DNA of 64,000 nt from Luteimonas aquatica (GTDB lineage Bacteria > Pseudomonadota > Gammaproteobacteria > Xanthomonadales > Xanthomonadaceae): the NCBI RefSeq assembly GCF_022662575.1, contig NZ_JALBFU010000001.1, positions 243,188 to 307,187 on the forward strand, given 5' to 3'. The translations under genes were made by a program, and so were the position numbers. A model generated the notes under the pieces. That model did not search any database. It was not told the DNA's origin and saw only the letters and a program-made list of their open reading frames with translations. Positions 46,466 to 54,527 of this stretch are shown in pieces (the first letter of the stretch is position 1; each line of letters begins with the position of its first letter).

Positions 46466-49400
46466 TCAGAACTGCACGGAGAAGCGCGCGTTGGCGCCGT
46501 GGTCGTGGCCGTCGTCGCCGAACTGGCCGCTGTAGCCCACTTCCAGGAGGCTGTTGCGGCTCAGCCGCGCGCCCACGCCGAGCTCGGCGATGGTCGCCTT
46601 GCGGGCGATCGGCGCGCCTTCGACGCCGAACACGGCGCCGTCGGCGAAGGCGACTTCCGCGCGCGGCGTGCGGTCGCCGTTGGCGCGGCGATAGCCCAGC
46701 CCGCCGCGCAGGCTCAGCCAGCTCTGCTCCTGGCCGGTGCCCCTGAGGTTGACGTTGAAGCGCAGGCCGGCGGTGCCCAGGTCGACCTTGCCGTCCTCGG
46801 CGCGGCCGCGCAGCGCCGCCGGTCCGCCGTCCTCGCGGAAGCCGTCGCTGTCGGTGCGCAGCTGCGCGTACTGCAGGTAGGGCTCGAACTCCCAGGCGCC
46901 GGCCGCGAAGCGGTAGCCGCCTTCCAGGAAGGCCTGGCGGGTCTTGGCGTCGTAGTCGGCGCGGGTGCGGTCGCTGAAGCCCTCGAAGGCGATGCCGCGC
47001 TCGATCTCGACGTCGTGCCAGGCGTAGGTGACGCCGGCGCGCAGGCCGAAACCGCCCCAGGACTGGCCGCCGTACAGGCCGAGCCTGCGCGTATCGACCT
47101 CGCCCTTGGCGCCGCGCGCCTTGCCGTCGAGGTCGTTGCGCCCGGCGCCGCCCAGCGCGCCGATGCGCCAGCCGTTCTCGAACTGGTAGTCGACGCCGAC
47201 CAGCGTGCTGTTGCCGCTGTAGTCCAGCTTGGCGGCGTTGCCGTCGCCGGCGACGTGGCCGCCGTGGCGCTGCACGTCGACCCAGGCGCCGAAGCGGCTG
47301 TCCTCGTCGCGCTGCGCGGTGAAGGCGTCGTGGCCGTTGCGCGCGCGTTCCAGCGCGGTGTCGCGCACGTGGCGGTCGTCCTCGATCAGCGCCGACTGCA
47401 CGCTGGCGTGGATCTCGCCGCTCAGCCGGTCCAGCGCATCGACGGCCTGGGCCGGGAACAGCTGCACCAGCGGCTGCAGGATCGGATTGGCGTCGGCGAG
47501 GGAATCGACGCCGGCGCCGGCGGCGCGCTGGTTGCGCGTGGTGCCGGCCGAGGCCAGCGACTGGCCGCGCGAGACGTCGATGCTGACGTCGTTGCCCGCA
47601 TACACCAGTTGCAGCTTCAGGAACGGCGAGAACTGCGAGGCGTCGAGGCCCGCGAACTGGCCGTCCACGCCGCCCGCGGCCGACAGGATGGTGTAGCTGC
47701 CGCCCAGCCGGTACTGCCCCGGCGTGCGGATCGCGCGCACCGTGCCGCCCTGCAGGCTGGCCGCGCCGCTGACCTGGAGCAGGTCGGCGGCGCCGTCGGC
47801 GCCGAGTTCGGCGTCGTAGAACGATCCGGTCTGCTGGAGATAGCTGCCGTTCACGGCGAGCGTGCCGATCGAATTGCCGGGCGCGATGGTGCCGGCGACC
47901 ACGGTGTCGCCGAGGGTGCCGGTGCCGCCGAGCCTGCCGCCGGCCGCGACGGTGGTGAGGCCGCCGCTGATCGTGCCCTGGATCTGCGCGCTGCCGCCGT
48001 TGACGGTGAGCGCGGTGTCGCGCAGGCCGCCGTTGAGCACGAAGAAGCCGCCGTCCACGCGCACGTCGGCCGCCAGCGCGTTGTCGCCGTCGAGCTCGAG
48101 CACGCCGTCCTTCACGGTGGCGCCGGCGAAGCTGTTGTCGCCCGACAGGCGCAGCCAGCCGGCGCCGGACTTGGTCAGCCGGCCGGGGCCGCCGATGTCG
48201 TTCTTCCAGTCGTCCCAGGCCAGGCCTTCCCAGACCTTGGCGCCGCCGGCGCGCTGGTTCATGACGACGTCGGTATCGACGCGGAACTGCCCGGGGCCGT
48301 CGATGGCCTTCTGCAAATTGATCAGCCCCCAGCCGTAGACCTCGTCCACGCCGGCATCGCCCATGTCGGTGGCGGTGGTCAGCAGCACGTCGCGGATCTG
48401 CGGGTTGTCCAGGTAGGGGAAGCGCTCCATCAGCAGCGCCAGCGCGCCGGTGACGTGCGGGGCCGCCATCGAGGTGCCGGTCATGTCGCCGTAGCCGTGC
48501 TCGCGCTGCTCGTCGGTGATCTCCAGGCCGACGAAATTGCCGTCGGCATCGCGCACCACGTTGCCGTCGATCTGGCCGCCGACCACGGTGGAGGTGATGT
48601 CGGTGCCCGGCGCGGTCACGCACCAGTCCTTGCTCTGGCCGCAGATCGCCGAGCTGTCGTCCAGCACGCCGTCCTTGTTCATGTTGACCACGCTCAGCCA
48701 GTACTTCTCCAGCTCCGGCACGTAGCGCGGCAGGCTGGCGTAGATGCCGGCGATCGGCTGGTCGTTGCCCGCGGCGAACACCTGCAGCGTGCCGTTCTTC
48801 AGCGACGGATCGACGTAGGTCTTGAAGTATTCGGCGGCGCCTTCGGAGGCGTACAGCGCGTCCATGTCCTCGACGGTCTGCGGCTCCTGCGACAGGCCCC
48901 AGCTGTGGTTGATGGCGCGCACGCCGGCGGCCTGCATCTGCGCGTACATGCTGGCGACGGCCTCGGGGCTCGGGCCGATCGCGTAGGACTCGCCGCCCTC
49001 GAAGCCGAGCAGGTTGTTGAGGTCGCCGTAGCTGTTGGAGAACAGGCGCGCGGTGGCGATGTCGGCGCCGAAGGCCACGCCGTGGCTGCCGCTGCCGTCG
49101 CGGTTGGCGGCCATGGTGCCGGCCACGTGCGTGCCGTGGGTGTTGTACTGGAAGCCGGCGATCGACTCCAGGTACTCGGGCACCCAGTCGTAGAGGTAGC
49201 CGATCTCGACCAGGTACTTGACGAATTCGCGGTCGGCGTCGGTGTAGTGGAAATACTCCACGCCCGGCTGGTCGCCGTCGGACATGAAGCAGGCGCTGTC
49301 GGTCAGGCCGACGCTGTTGGTGCAGGCGCTGCCGTCGTCGAGGATGTCGGCGATGCGGAAGCTGCGGTTGTCCTTGCCGGCGAAATCCGGGTGCGAGAGG

Positions 49401-49687
49401 TCGCTGCCGCTGTCGAACACGCCCACGCGCACGCCCTTGCCGCTGAGACCGCGCGCATAGGCGTATTCGGCGCCGATCGCGCCCAGCCCCCAGTCGGCCT
49501 TGAACTCGTCGCTGCGCCAGCTGGCGGCATCGCCGCTCTTGCCGGCTTCGGTGTAGCTCTGCGCCTGCGCCGCCGGAACGGCGGCGCCGAGCAGCAGCGC
49601 GCCGAGAATGGCGGTGGACAGCGTGGTACGCGCCTGCGTGCCCCGGCGCGAGATGGACGCGCGCCGGTTCCCTGATCGATGAAGCAT
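46466..49687 (-). CDS. Subtilisin-type autotransporter serine protease
   Basis: A 1073-residue type Va autotransporter. Long signal peptide (LSTAILGALLLGAAVPAAQA), S8 protease domain with Asp in VRVGVFDSGSDLSHPDF, His in FQYNTHGTHVAGTMAANR and Ser in GYGDMTGTSMAAPHVTGA, a beta-helical passenger stalk from about residue 530 (GAGWLRLSGDNSFAGATVKD, GGRLGGTGTLGDTVVAGTIA), and a C-terminal beta-barrel of about 270 residues ending in Phe (ARFSVQF). The protease is displayed or released at the cell surface. Monocistronic. Confidence 0.96.
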   Translation of the reverse strand: MLHRSGNRRASISRRGTQARTTLSTAILGALLLGAAVPAAQAQSYTEAGKSGDAASWRSDEFKADWGLGAIGAEYAYARGLSGKGVRVGVFDSGSDLSHPDFAGKDNRSFRIADILDDGSACTNSVGLTDSACFMSDGDQPGVEYFHYTDADREFVKYLVEIGYLYDWVPEYLESIAGFQYNTHGTHVAGTMAANRDGSGSHGVAFGADIATARLFSNSYGDLNNLLGFEGGESYAIGPSPEAVASMYAQMQAAGVRAINHSWGLSQEPQTVEDMDALYASEGAAEYFKTYVDPSLKNGTLQVFAAGNDQPIAGIYASLPRYVPELEKYWLSVVNMNKDGVLDDSSAICGQSKDWCVTAPGTDITSTVVGGQIDGNVVRDADGNFVGLEITDEQREHGYGDMTGTSMAAPHVTGALALLMERFPYLDNPQIRDVLLTTATDMGDAGVDEVYGWGLINLQKAIDGPGQFRVDTDVVMNQRAGGAKVWEGLAWDDWKNDIGGPGRLTKSGAGWLRLSGDNSFAGATVKDGVLELDGDNALAADVRVDGGFFVLNGGLRDTALTVNGGSAQIQGTISGGLTTVAAGGRLGGTGTLGDTVVAGTIAPGNSIGTLAVNGSYLQQTGSFYDAELGADGAADLLQVSGAASLQGGTVRAIRTPGQYRLGGSYTILSAAGGVDGQFAGLDASQFSPFLKLQLVYAGNDVSIDVSRGQSLASAGTTRNQRAAGAGVDSLADANPILQPLVQLFPAQAVDALDRLSGEIHASVQSALIEDDRHVRDTALERARNGHDAFTAQRDEDSRFGAWVDVQRHGGHVAGDGNAAKLDYSGNSTLVGVDYQFENGWRIGALGGAGRNDLDGKARGAKGEVDTRRLGLYGGQSWGGFGLRAGVTYAWHDVEIERGIAFEGFSDRTRADYDAKTRQAFLEGGYRFAAGAWEFEPYLQYAQLRTDSDGFREDGGPAALRGRAEDGKVDLGTAGLRFNVNLRGTGQEQSWLSLRGGLGYRRANGDRTPRAEVAFADGAVFGVEGAPIARKATIAELGVGARLSRNSLLEVGYSGQFGDDGHDHGANARFSVQF

Positions 49688-49956
49688 TCCGTGTACTCCT
49701 AGAGAATTCAGAACGAACGGGGCGGTGCGGCCTGCGCCGGCGCCCCATTCCTATAACGTGAAGAACGCGTGATGCCCTACCAGGAAGGCGGGAATGCGCC
49801 GCTTTCGGCCGATGCGGTCGCGAATGCGGACACGGCGGCGCGCGAGCGCGCGTCAGGCGCGGCAGGGAGCGGGGACGGATGAAAGAGGGCCGAGAGGCGC
49901 GGAGCGCTCCGCCTGCGATGTTGTGGCGCGCGGTCTCGTCGGCCGCCTGCCGAACG

Positions 49957-50331
49957 TCAGGGAGCGGCGGCGCCGGTCACGTCGATGCGCAGCGACAGCG
50001 GCGTCATGTGCGGGCGCCGCACGCGGATCGTGTGCGCGCCCGAGGCGTCCGCCGGGATCGCCAGCCGGAAACGGCCGTCCGCGGCCACCGTCTGGCGCAG
50101 GCCGAAGGCTTCGATCGTGCTGCCGGCGGGCGCGCGCCCCTCCACGGTGCCGCCCGCCGCCGCGGACGCCGGCAGGAACACGCGGCTGTTCGGCACCTGG
50201 AAGCCGGGAGAACTGTGCGGCGGCTTGCGCATGCGGGCGTCCTGGGAGGGAAGCGTGGGCGGCGTCGCGGCATGGCAGGCGGCGCATGCCAGGGCCAGCG
50301 TCGCGACCGCAGCGCCTCGCCGGCGCGGCAT
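49957..50331 (-). CDS. Small secreted hypothetical protein
   Basis: A 124-residue exported protein. A short signal (VATLALACAACHA) precedes a carboxypeptidase-regulatory-like or Ig-like beta domain: NSRVFLPASAAAGGTVEGRA, IEAFGLRQTVAADGRFRLAI, GAHTIRVRRPHMTPLSLRID. Its ATG overlaps the M23 peptidase stop (TGATG), so the pair are coupled. The peptidase has a related N-terminal beta domain (FPASVSQGALVLGKVPVGST), so the two may bind the same partner. Confidence 0.65.
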   Translation of the reverse strand: MPRRRGAAVATLALACAACHAATPPTLPSQDARMRKPPHSSPGFQVPNSRVFLPASAAAGGTVEGRAPAGSTIEAFGLRQTVAADGRFRLAIPADASGAHTIRVRRPHMTPLSLRIDVTGAAAP

Positions 50332-51227
50332 CACGGCGAACTCGCGCCGACCGGTGCGTTGCCGGCGGCGCGTTCGAGCACCAGCAGCGGATCGATGCGC
50401 ACGTCGAACCAGTTCATGCCCCAGTGCAGGTGCGGGCCGGTGGCGCGGCCGGTCGCGCCCACGGCGGCGACGGTCTGTCCCTGCTGCACGCGGTCGCCGA
50501 GCTTCACGTCGATGCGCGACAGGTGCAGGAAATTGCTGCTGACGCCATGGCCATGGTCGATGAGCAGGGTGCCGCCGGTGAGATACAGATCCGGCGCGGC
50601 GAAGGTCACCACGCCCGCGGCCGGTGCCTTCACCGGCGTGCCCGCCGGCGCGGCGATGTCCATGCCCGAATGGCCGGCGCCCGGCTGGCCGTTGTACACG
50701 CGCGCATTGCCGAAGCGTCCGCTGATGCGGCCGCGCACCGGCCACTGGAAGGGCTGCGCGAAATCGCCGCGGTCGTCGTCGCGCTGGCGCGCGGCCACCA
50801 CCAGTGCCTGTTCGCGTTCGATGCGCCGGACGATCTCGGGCGGGGGATTGACGGTCCTGGGCGGCACGCCGTCGACGCGTTCCAGCGGCCAGTCGCGCGG
50901 CGTGACCGCGATCGACACCGCATCGGTGCCGCCGTCCGGGCGCCGCACCTGCAGTGCCAGCGGCCCCTTCTCGTCGCGCCCGACGCCGAACACCACCGTG
51001 CCGTAGGGCGTGGGCCGCAGCTCGCGGCCGGCGTAGCGCACCGTACTGCCGACCGGCACCTTGCCCAGCACCAGCGCACCCTGCGACACCGAAGCCGGGA
51101 AGACGATGCGCTGCTCGTGCGCCTGCGCGGAAGCGCCGGTGGCCGCCGGCTGCTGCGCGCCGGCGAGACCGGCGCAGGCCGCGAGCAGCGGCGCGAGGAC
51201 GCGCTGCCTCCAGGCGAGGTGCCTCAA
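50331..51227 (-). CDS. Secreted M23 (LytM/lysostaphin-fold) metallopeptidase
   Basis: About 298 residues. Signal-like LAPLLAACAGLAGAQ, an N-terminal beta domain, then M23: FQWPVRGRISGRFGNARVY, the zinc motif HSGMDIAAPAGTPVKAPAAG, TLLIDHGHGVSSNFLHLSRI and the second His pair GPHLHWGMNWFDVRIDP. It cleaves peptidoglycan cross-links or acts in cell-wall remodelling. The start appears to be TTG at 51227, overlapping the pyrC stop (TTGA), because no ATG or GTG in frame lies before the signal peptide. Confidence 0.9.
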   Translation of the reverse strand: MRHLAWRQRVLAPLLAACAGLAGAQQPAATGASAQAHEQRIVFPASVSQGALVLGKVPVGSTVRYAGRELRPTPYGTVVFGVGRDEKGPLALQVRRPDGGTDAVSIAVTPRDWPLERVDGVPPRTVNPPPEIVRRIEREQALVVAARQRDDDRGDFAQPFQWPVRGRISGRFGNARVYNGQPGAGHSGMDIAAPAGTPVKAPAAGVVTFAAPDLYLTGGTLLIDHGHGVSSNFLHLSRIDVKLGDRVQQGQTVAAVGATGRATGPHLHWGMNWFDVRIDPLLVLERAAGNAPVGASSP

Positions 51228-52576
51228 CGCGCGAACTCCAGGCGCCGGCCGCCGGGCTCGCCGAGCAGGCGCGCGCCGTCCCAGGCCAGCGCGCCGTTGA
51301 CCCAGGTCGAGGCGACGCGCGAGCGGAAGCTCGTGCCCTCGAACGGCGACCAGCCGCACTTGGAGAGCACGTCGGCGCGCCGCACGGTGAAGGGCGTGTC
51401 GTCCACCAGCACCAGATCGGCGAAATAGCCTTCGCGCAGGTAGCCGCGTTCCTTCACGTCGAACAGCTGCGCCGGCGCGTGCGCGAACTTCTGCACCACC
51501 TGCGCCGTGGTCAGGCGGCCCTCGTGCACCAGCTCCAGCGCCGCGACCAGGGCGTACTGCACCAGCGGCAGGCCGCTGGGCGCGCGCACGTAGGGCTGCG
51601 CCTTTTCCTCCAGCGTGTGCGGGGCATGGTCGGTGGCGAGCACGTCGATCGTGTCCGTGGCCAGGGCGCGGATCAGCGCCTCGCGGTCCTCGGCGTCCTT
51701 GATCGCCGGATTGCACTTGATCAGGTGGCCCAGGCGCGCGTAGTCGGCGCGGTCGAAGCGCAGGAAGTGGATGCAGGTCTCGGCGGTGATGCGCTTGCGC
51801 ACGCCGTTGCCGTCCACCAGCGGACCCGGCGTGAACAGCGCCAGCTCGTCGGCGGTGGAGATGTGCAGCACGTGCAGGCGCGTGCCGTGCCGGCGCGCGA
51901 GCGAGAGCGCGAGCTGCGTCGACTTCATGCAGGCCTCGCGCGAGCGGATGTCCGGATGCTTGTCGGCCGGGATGTCGTCGCCGTACTCGGCGCGGTACTT
52001 CGCCAGCTCGGCGTCGATCATCGGCGTGTCTTCGCAGTGGGTGATGATCGGCGTCGGCGCCTCGCGGAAGATCGCGTCCAGCGTGTCGGAATTGTCGACC
52101 AGCATGTTGCCGGTGGAGGCGCCCATGAACACCTTGATGCCGGGCGCGGCCAGCGGATCGAGGCTGCGGATGTCGTCGAGGTTGTCGTTGCTGGCGCCGA
52201 AGTAGAAGCCGTAGTTGGCGCGGGCGCGGCCGGCGGCGCGCCGGTACTTGTCCTCCAGCGCGGCGGCGTTGAGCGTCGGCGGACTGGTGTTGGGCATGTC
52301 CATGAAGCTGGTCAGGCCGCCGGCTACCGCCGCGGCCGACTCGGTGGCCATGTCGGCCTTGTATTCCATGCCCGGTTCGCGGAAATGCACCTGGTCGTCG
52401 ATCATCCCGGGCAGCAGGCGCCGGCCGCCGGCGTCGATCACCGTCTCGCCCTCGCGGGCGGCCAGGCCGGGACCGATGGCCTCGATGCGGTCGCCGGCGA
52501 TGCGCAGGTCGCCGTCGGATTCGCGACCGTCGCTGACGAGCCGGGCGTTGACGATCAGGGTGGTATTGGACGGCAT
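51224..52576 (-). CDS. pyrC: Dihydroorotase
   Basis: A 450-residue class I dihydroorotase/amidohydrolase: GMIDDQVHFREPGMEYKADM (His-x-His variant loop), GIKVFMGASTGNMLVDNSD (carbamylated Lys), THCEDTP, LHVLHISTADELALF, and LATDHAPHTLEEKAQPYVRA with the catalytic Asp. Pyrimidine synthesis step 3. The first metal motif reads DDQVHFRE, as in Xanthomonas-type enzymes. ATG at 52576; the longer upstream frame is an extension. Coupled to the M23 gene. Confidence 0.9.
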   Translation of the reverse strand: MPSNTTLIVNARLVSDGRESDGDLRIAGDRIEAIGPGLAAREGETVIDAGGRRLLPGMIDDQVHFREPGMEYKADMATESAAAVAGGLTSFMDMPNTSPPTLNAAALEDKYRRAAGRARANYGFYFGASNDNLDDIRSLDPLAAPGIKVFMGASTGNMLVDNSDTLDAIFREAPTPIITHCEDTPMIDAELAKYRAEYGDDIPADKHPDIRSREACMKSTQLALSLARRHGTRLHVLHISTADELALFTPGPLVDGNGVRKRITAETCIHFLRFDRADYARLGHLIKCNPAIKDAEDREALIRALATDTIDVLATDHAPHTLEEKAQPYVRAPSGLPLVQYALVAALELVHEGRLTTAQVVQKFAHAPAQLFDVKERGYLREGYFADLVLVDDTPFTVRRADVLSKCGWSPFEGTSFRSRVASTWVNGALAWDGARLLGEPGGRRLEFAR

Positions 52577-52669
52577 GGAGGATTCCTGGAGGTGGGGGTC
52601 GCGGCGGAAGGATCGCGCCGTCCATGGCGGTGCACGGCGCGGCGGCATGCCCGCCAGGCCGCGCGGCGG

Positions 52670-52894
52670 CTAGGGCGGCGGAGGCGGGACCGGGTCGTGG
52701 CCGCCCGGGTGCAGCGGATGGCAGCGGCCGATGCGGCGGACCGCCAGCCAGCCGCCGCGCCAGGCGCCGAACCGGCCGATGGCTTCCATGGCGTATTCCG
52801 AGCAGCTGGGCACGAAACGGCAGCGCTGGCCGAGCAGGGGGCTCAGCCAGCGTTTATAGCCGCGCAGCAGGAGAATAAGGAGGCGGTCGATCAC
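52670..52894 (-). CDS. yidD: Membrane protein insertion efficiency factor YidD
   Basis: A 74-residue Yid[41 protein letters not shown], and [19 protein letters not shown]. Amphipathic membrane-associated factor assisting YidC insertion. The start is GTG at 52894 because the coding signature begins there. It is normally in the rpmH-rnpA-yidD-yidC cluster, but here it is alone beside dksA. Confidence 0.93.
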   Translation of the reverse strand: MIDRLLILLLRGYKRWLSPLLGQRCRFVPSCSEYAMEAIGRFGAWRGGWLAVRRIGRCHPLHPGGHDPVPPPPP

Positions 52895-53022
52895 GGCGTA
52901 TGAATGGGGGCTGCGGCAGACTGCCGCGGTTGCCGCTGTCAACGGAGAAGGGTATAACAGCGCGCTTTCCCATCCAAGGGAACCCATTCCCGCCCGGGAA
53001 TATCAGGAAGGACCGCATCAAA

Positions 53023-54033
53023 GTGGCAGTGAAGAAACCCGCGAAGAAGGCCGCCAAGGCCGTCAAGAAGCCCTCCAAGCCCGCCGCCAAGAAGGCCGCC
53101 CCCGCCAAGAAGCCCGCTTCCAAGCCGGCCGCCAAGAAACCTGCGGCCAAGAAGCCCGCTCCGAAGAAGGTCGCGGCCAAGAAGCCCGCCCCGAAAAAGG
53201 CGGCGCCGGCCGCCAAGAAGGCCCCGGCCAAGCCGGTCAAGAAGGCCGCGCCGTCCAAGCCCGCGGCCAAGGCCAAGCAGGCCGCCGTCAAGCCGGTGGT
53301 GAAGAAGGCGCCCGCGGCGCCGGTCGCCGCGCCCAAGCCGGCGGTCGAGAAGAAGCAGCCCGCGCCCGCCAGCCGCCCCGCCGCGGAGAAGGTCGAGAAG
53401 AAGCCGGCCCCGGCCAAGGCGGCCGCGCCTGCCAAGTCCTCGGCGCCTGCCAAGTCTTCGGCGCCGGCCAACGGCAGCGCCGCCAAGCCGGCCGCCGGCA
53501 GGTCGCCCTTCGCGCCGCGCCCGCTGGGCAAGGTGGCGGTGGCGGTCGCGGCCAAGCCCGCGTCTCCGGCGCCGAAGGTCAAGGTCAAGGTGGTGCCGTA
53601 CAAGGTCGACCAGGCCAGCGGCCGCCCGCTCGTCCCCGAGGGCTACAGGCCCAGCGTGGACGAGGAATACATGAGCCCGCTGCAGGTCGAGTACTTCCGC
53701 CAGCGCCTGCTGCAGTGGCGCGCCGACCTGGTCGAGGAATCCAAGCAGACCATCGAGAACCTCAAGGACGAAGTGCGCGACGTCGGCGACGAGGCCGAGC
53801 GCGCCACCCGCGAGACCGAGAACTCGCTGGAACTGCGCACCCGCGACCGCTACCGCAAGCTCATCGGCAAGATCGACAGCACGCTCAAGCGCCTGGACGC
53901 CGGCGAGTACGGCTACAGCGTGGATTCGGGCGAGGAGATCGGCCTGGAGCGCCTGGAGGCGCGCCTGACCGCCGAGCGCACCATCGACGAGCAGGAACGC
54001 TGGGAACACCTGCAGAAGCAGATCGGCGACTGA
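53023..54033 (+). CDS. dksA: DksA-family RNA polymerase-binding protein with histone H1-like N-terminus and no zinc cysteines
   Basis: 336 residues from a GTG start (AGGAAGGA 10 bases upstream). Residues 1-190 are Lys/Ala/Pro repeats (KKPAAKKPAPKKVAAKKPAP) like AlgP/histone H1. The C-terminal 140 are DksA: YMSPLQVEYFRQRLLQWRAD, coiled coil VRDVGDEAERATRETE, TRDRYRKLIGKIDSTLKRLD. The zinc-finger cysteines are replaced: GYSVDSGEEIGLERLEARLT then ERTIDEQERW. It likely works with ppGpp at RNA polymerase without zinc; the tail probably binds nucleic acid. Confidence 0.9.
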   Translation: MAVKKPAKKAAKAVKKPSKPAAKKAAPAKKPASKPAAKKPAAKKPAPKKVAAKKPAPKKAAPAAKKAPAKPVKKAAPSKPAAKAKQAAVKPVVKKAPAAPVAAPKPAVEKKQPAPASRPAAEKVEKKPAPAKAAAPAKSSAPAKSSAPANGSAAKPAAGRSPFAPRPLGKVAVAVAAKPASPAPKVKVKVVPYKVDQASGRPLVPEGYRPSVDEEYMSPLQVEYFRQRLLQWRADLVEESKQTIENLKDEVRDVGDEAERATRETENSLELRTRDRYRKLIGKIDSTLKRLDAGEYGYSVDSGEEIGLERLEARLTAERTIDEQERWEHLQKQIGD

Positions 54034-54056
54034 GGCCGGCAGAGCCGCGCCGGAAC

Positions 54057-54088
54057 GAAAAAGCCCCGCATCGCGGGGCTTTTTCTTT
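54057..54088. terminator. Bidirectional terminator after dksA
   Basis: An 8-bp stem agccccgc/gcggggct (54062-54069 with 54073-54080), loop atc, flanked by A and T runs on each side. It serves dksA and the convergent Cys-rich gene. Confidence 0.93.
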
Positions 54089-54106
54089 GCCGTCACCGGC
54101 CGCGCG

Positions 54107-54409
54107 TCACCACCAGCAGTTCTCGTAGCAGCGCTGGTAGCCCTCTTCGCAGTTCTCCCGGCCGATCTGCGGGCACTCTTCCTGCCAGTATTCCTTGCAC
54201 AGGCGGAAGCAGGCCTCGTACGGCGTTTCCTGGCCGTCGAACGACAGCGGGCGTCGTGCCGGCGCCTTGCCCTCGAGCACGGCGGACAGCTGCGCGAGGT
54301 CCGCGGAGGGGGCCTCGTTTTGGCTGGTCGCCGGCGTGGTGGCCGGGGCCGGGGCCGAGGCGGCGGCCAGCGCGAGCGCGCAGGCGGCGGCGCGGATGCT
54401 TTTCAACAT
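54107..54409 (-). CDS. Small secreted six-cysteine protein
   Basis: A 100-residue protein with signal peptide (AAACALALAAASAPAPA), a 35-residue spacer and a C-terminal Cys-rich module: ACFRLCKEYWQEECPQIGRE, NCEEGYQRCYENCWW. Cysteine spacing is C-x3-C-x7-C-x7-C-x6-C-x3-C, nearly symmetric, which suggests a disulfide-stapled helical hairpin. The module is acidic. No family recognised. Confidence 0.7.
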   Translation of the reverse strand: MLKSIRAAACALALAAASAPAPATTPATSQNEAPSADLAQLSAVLEGKAPARRPLSFDGQETPYEACFRLCKEYWQEECPQIGRENCEEGYQRCYENCWW

Positions 54410-54527
54410 GGGGCTCTCCTTTCGAGGTTGCGTCTCGGGGTTGCGTGGGGCCGCGATCCCCCTGTCGATGCGGCGCCGCGAGTATGTCCGGCGCGATGCG
54501 ACGCCGCCGTGACGCGGCCGGCGGCCG

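Noticed and set aside
46499..49675. A 1058-codon plus-strand open frame opposite the autotransporter
   Set aside because: Antisense shadow caused by GC-rich codon bias; Val/Ala/Gly/Arg-rich with no motifs, while the minus strand has full protease and barrel domains.
53040..53480. Repetitive DNA that might be taken for a repeat array
   Set aside because: It is the irregular codon repeat for Lys/Ala/Pro in dksA; no spacer-repeat periodicity, so not CRISPR. I saw no CRISPR array anywhere in the window.
52939..54096. A 385-codon minus-strand ORF opposite dksA
   Set aside because: Gly/Leu/Arg low complexity, an antisense image of the Lys/Ala/Pro repeat.
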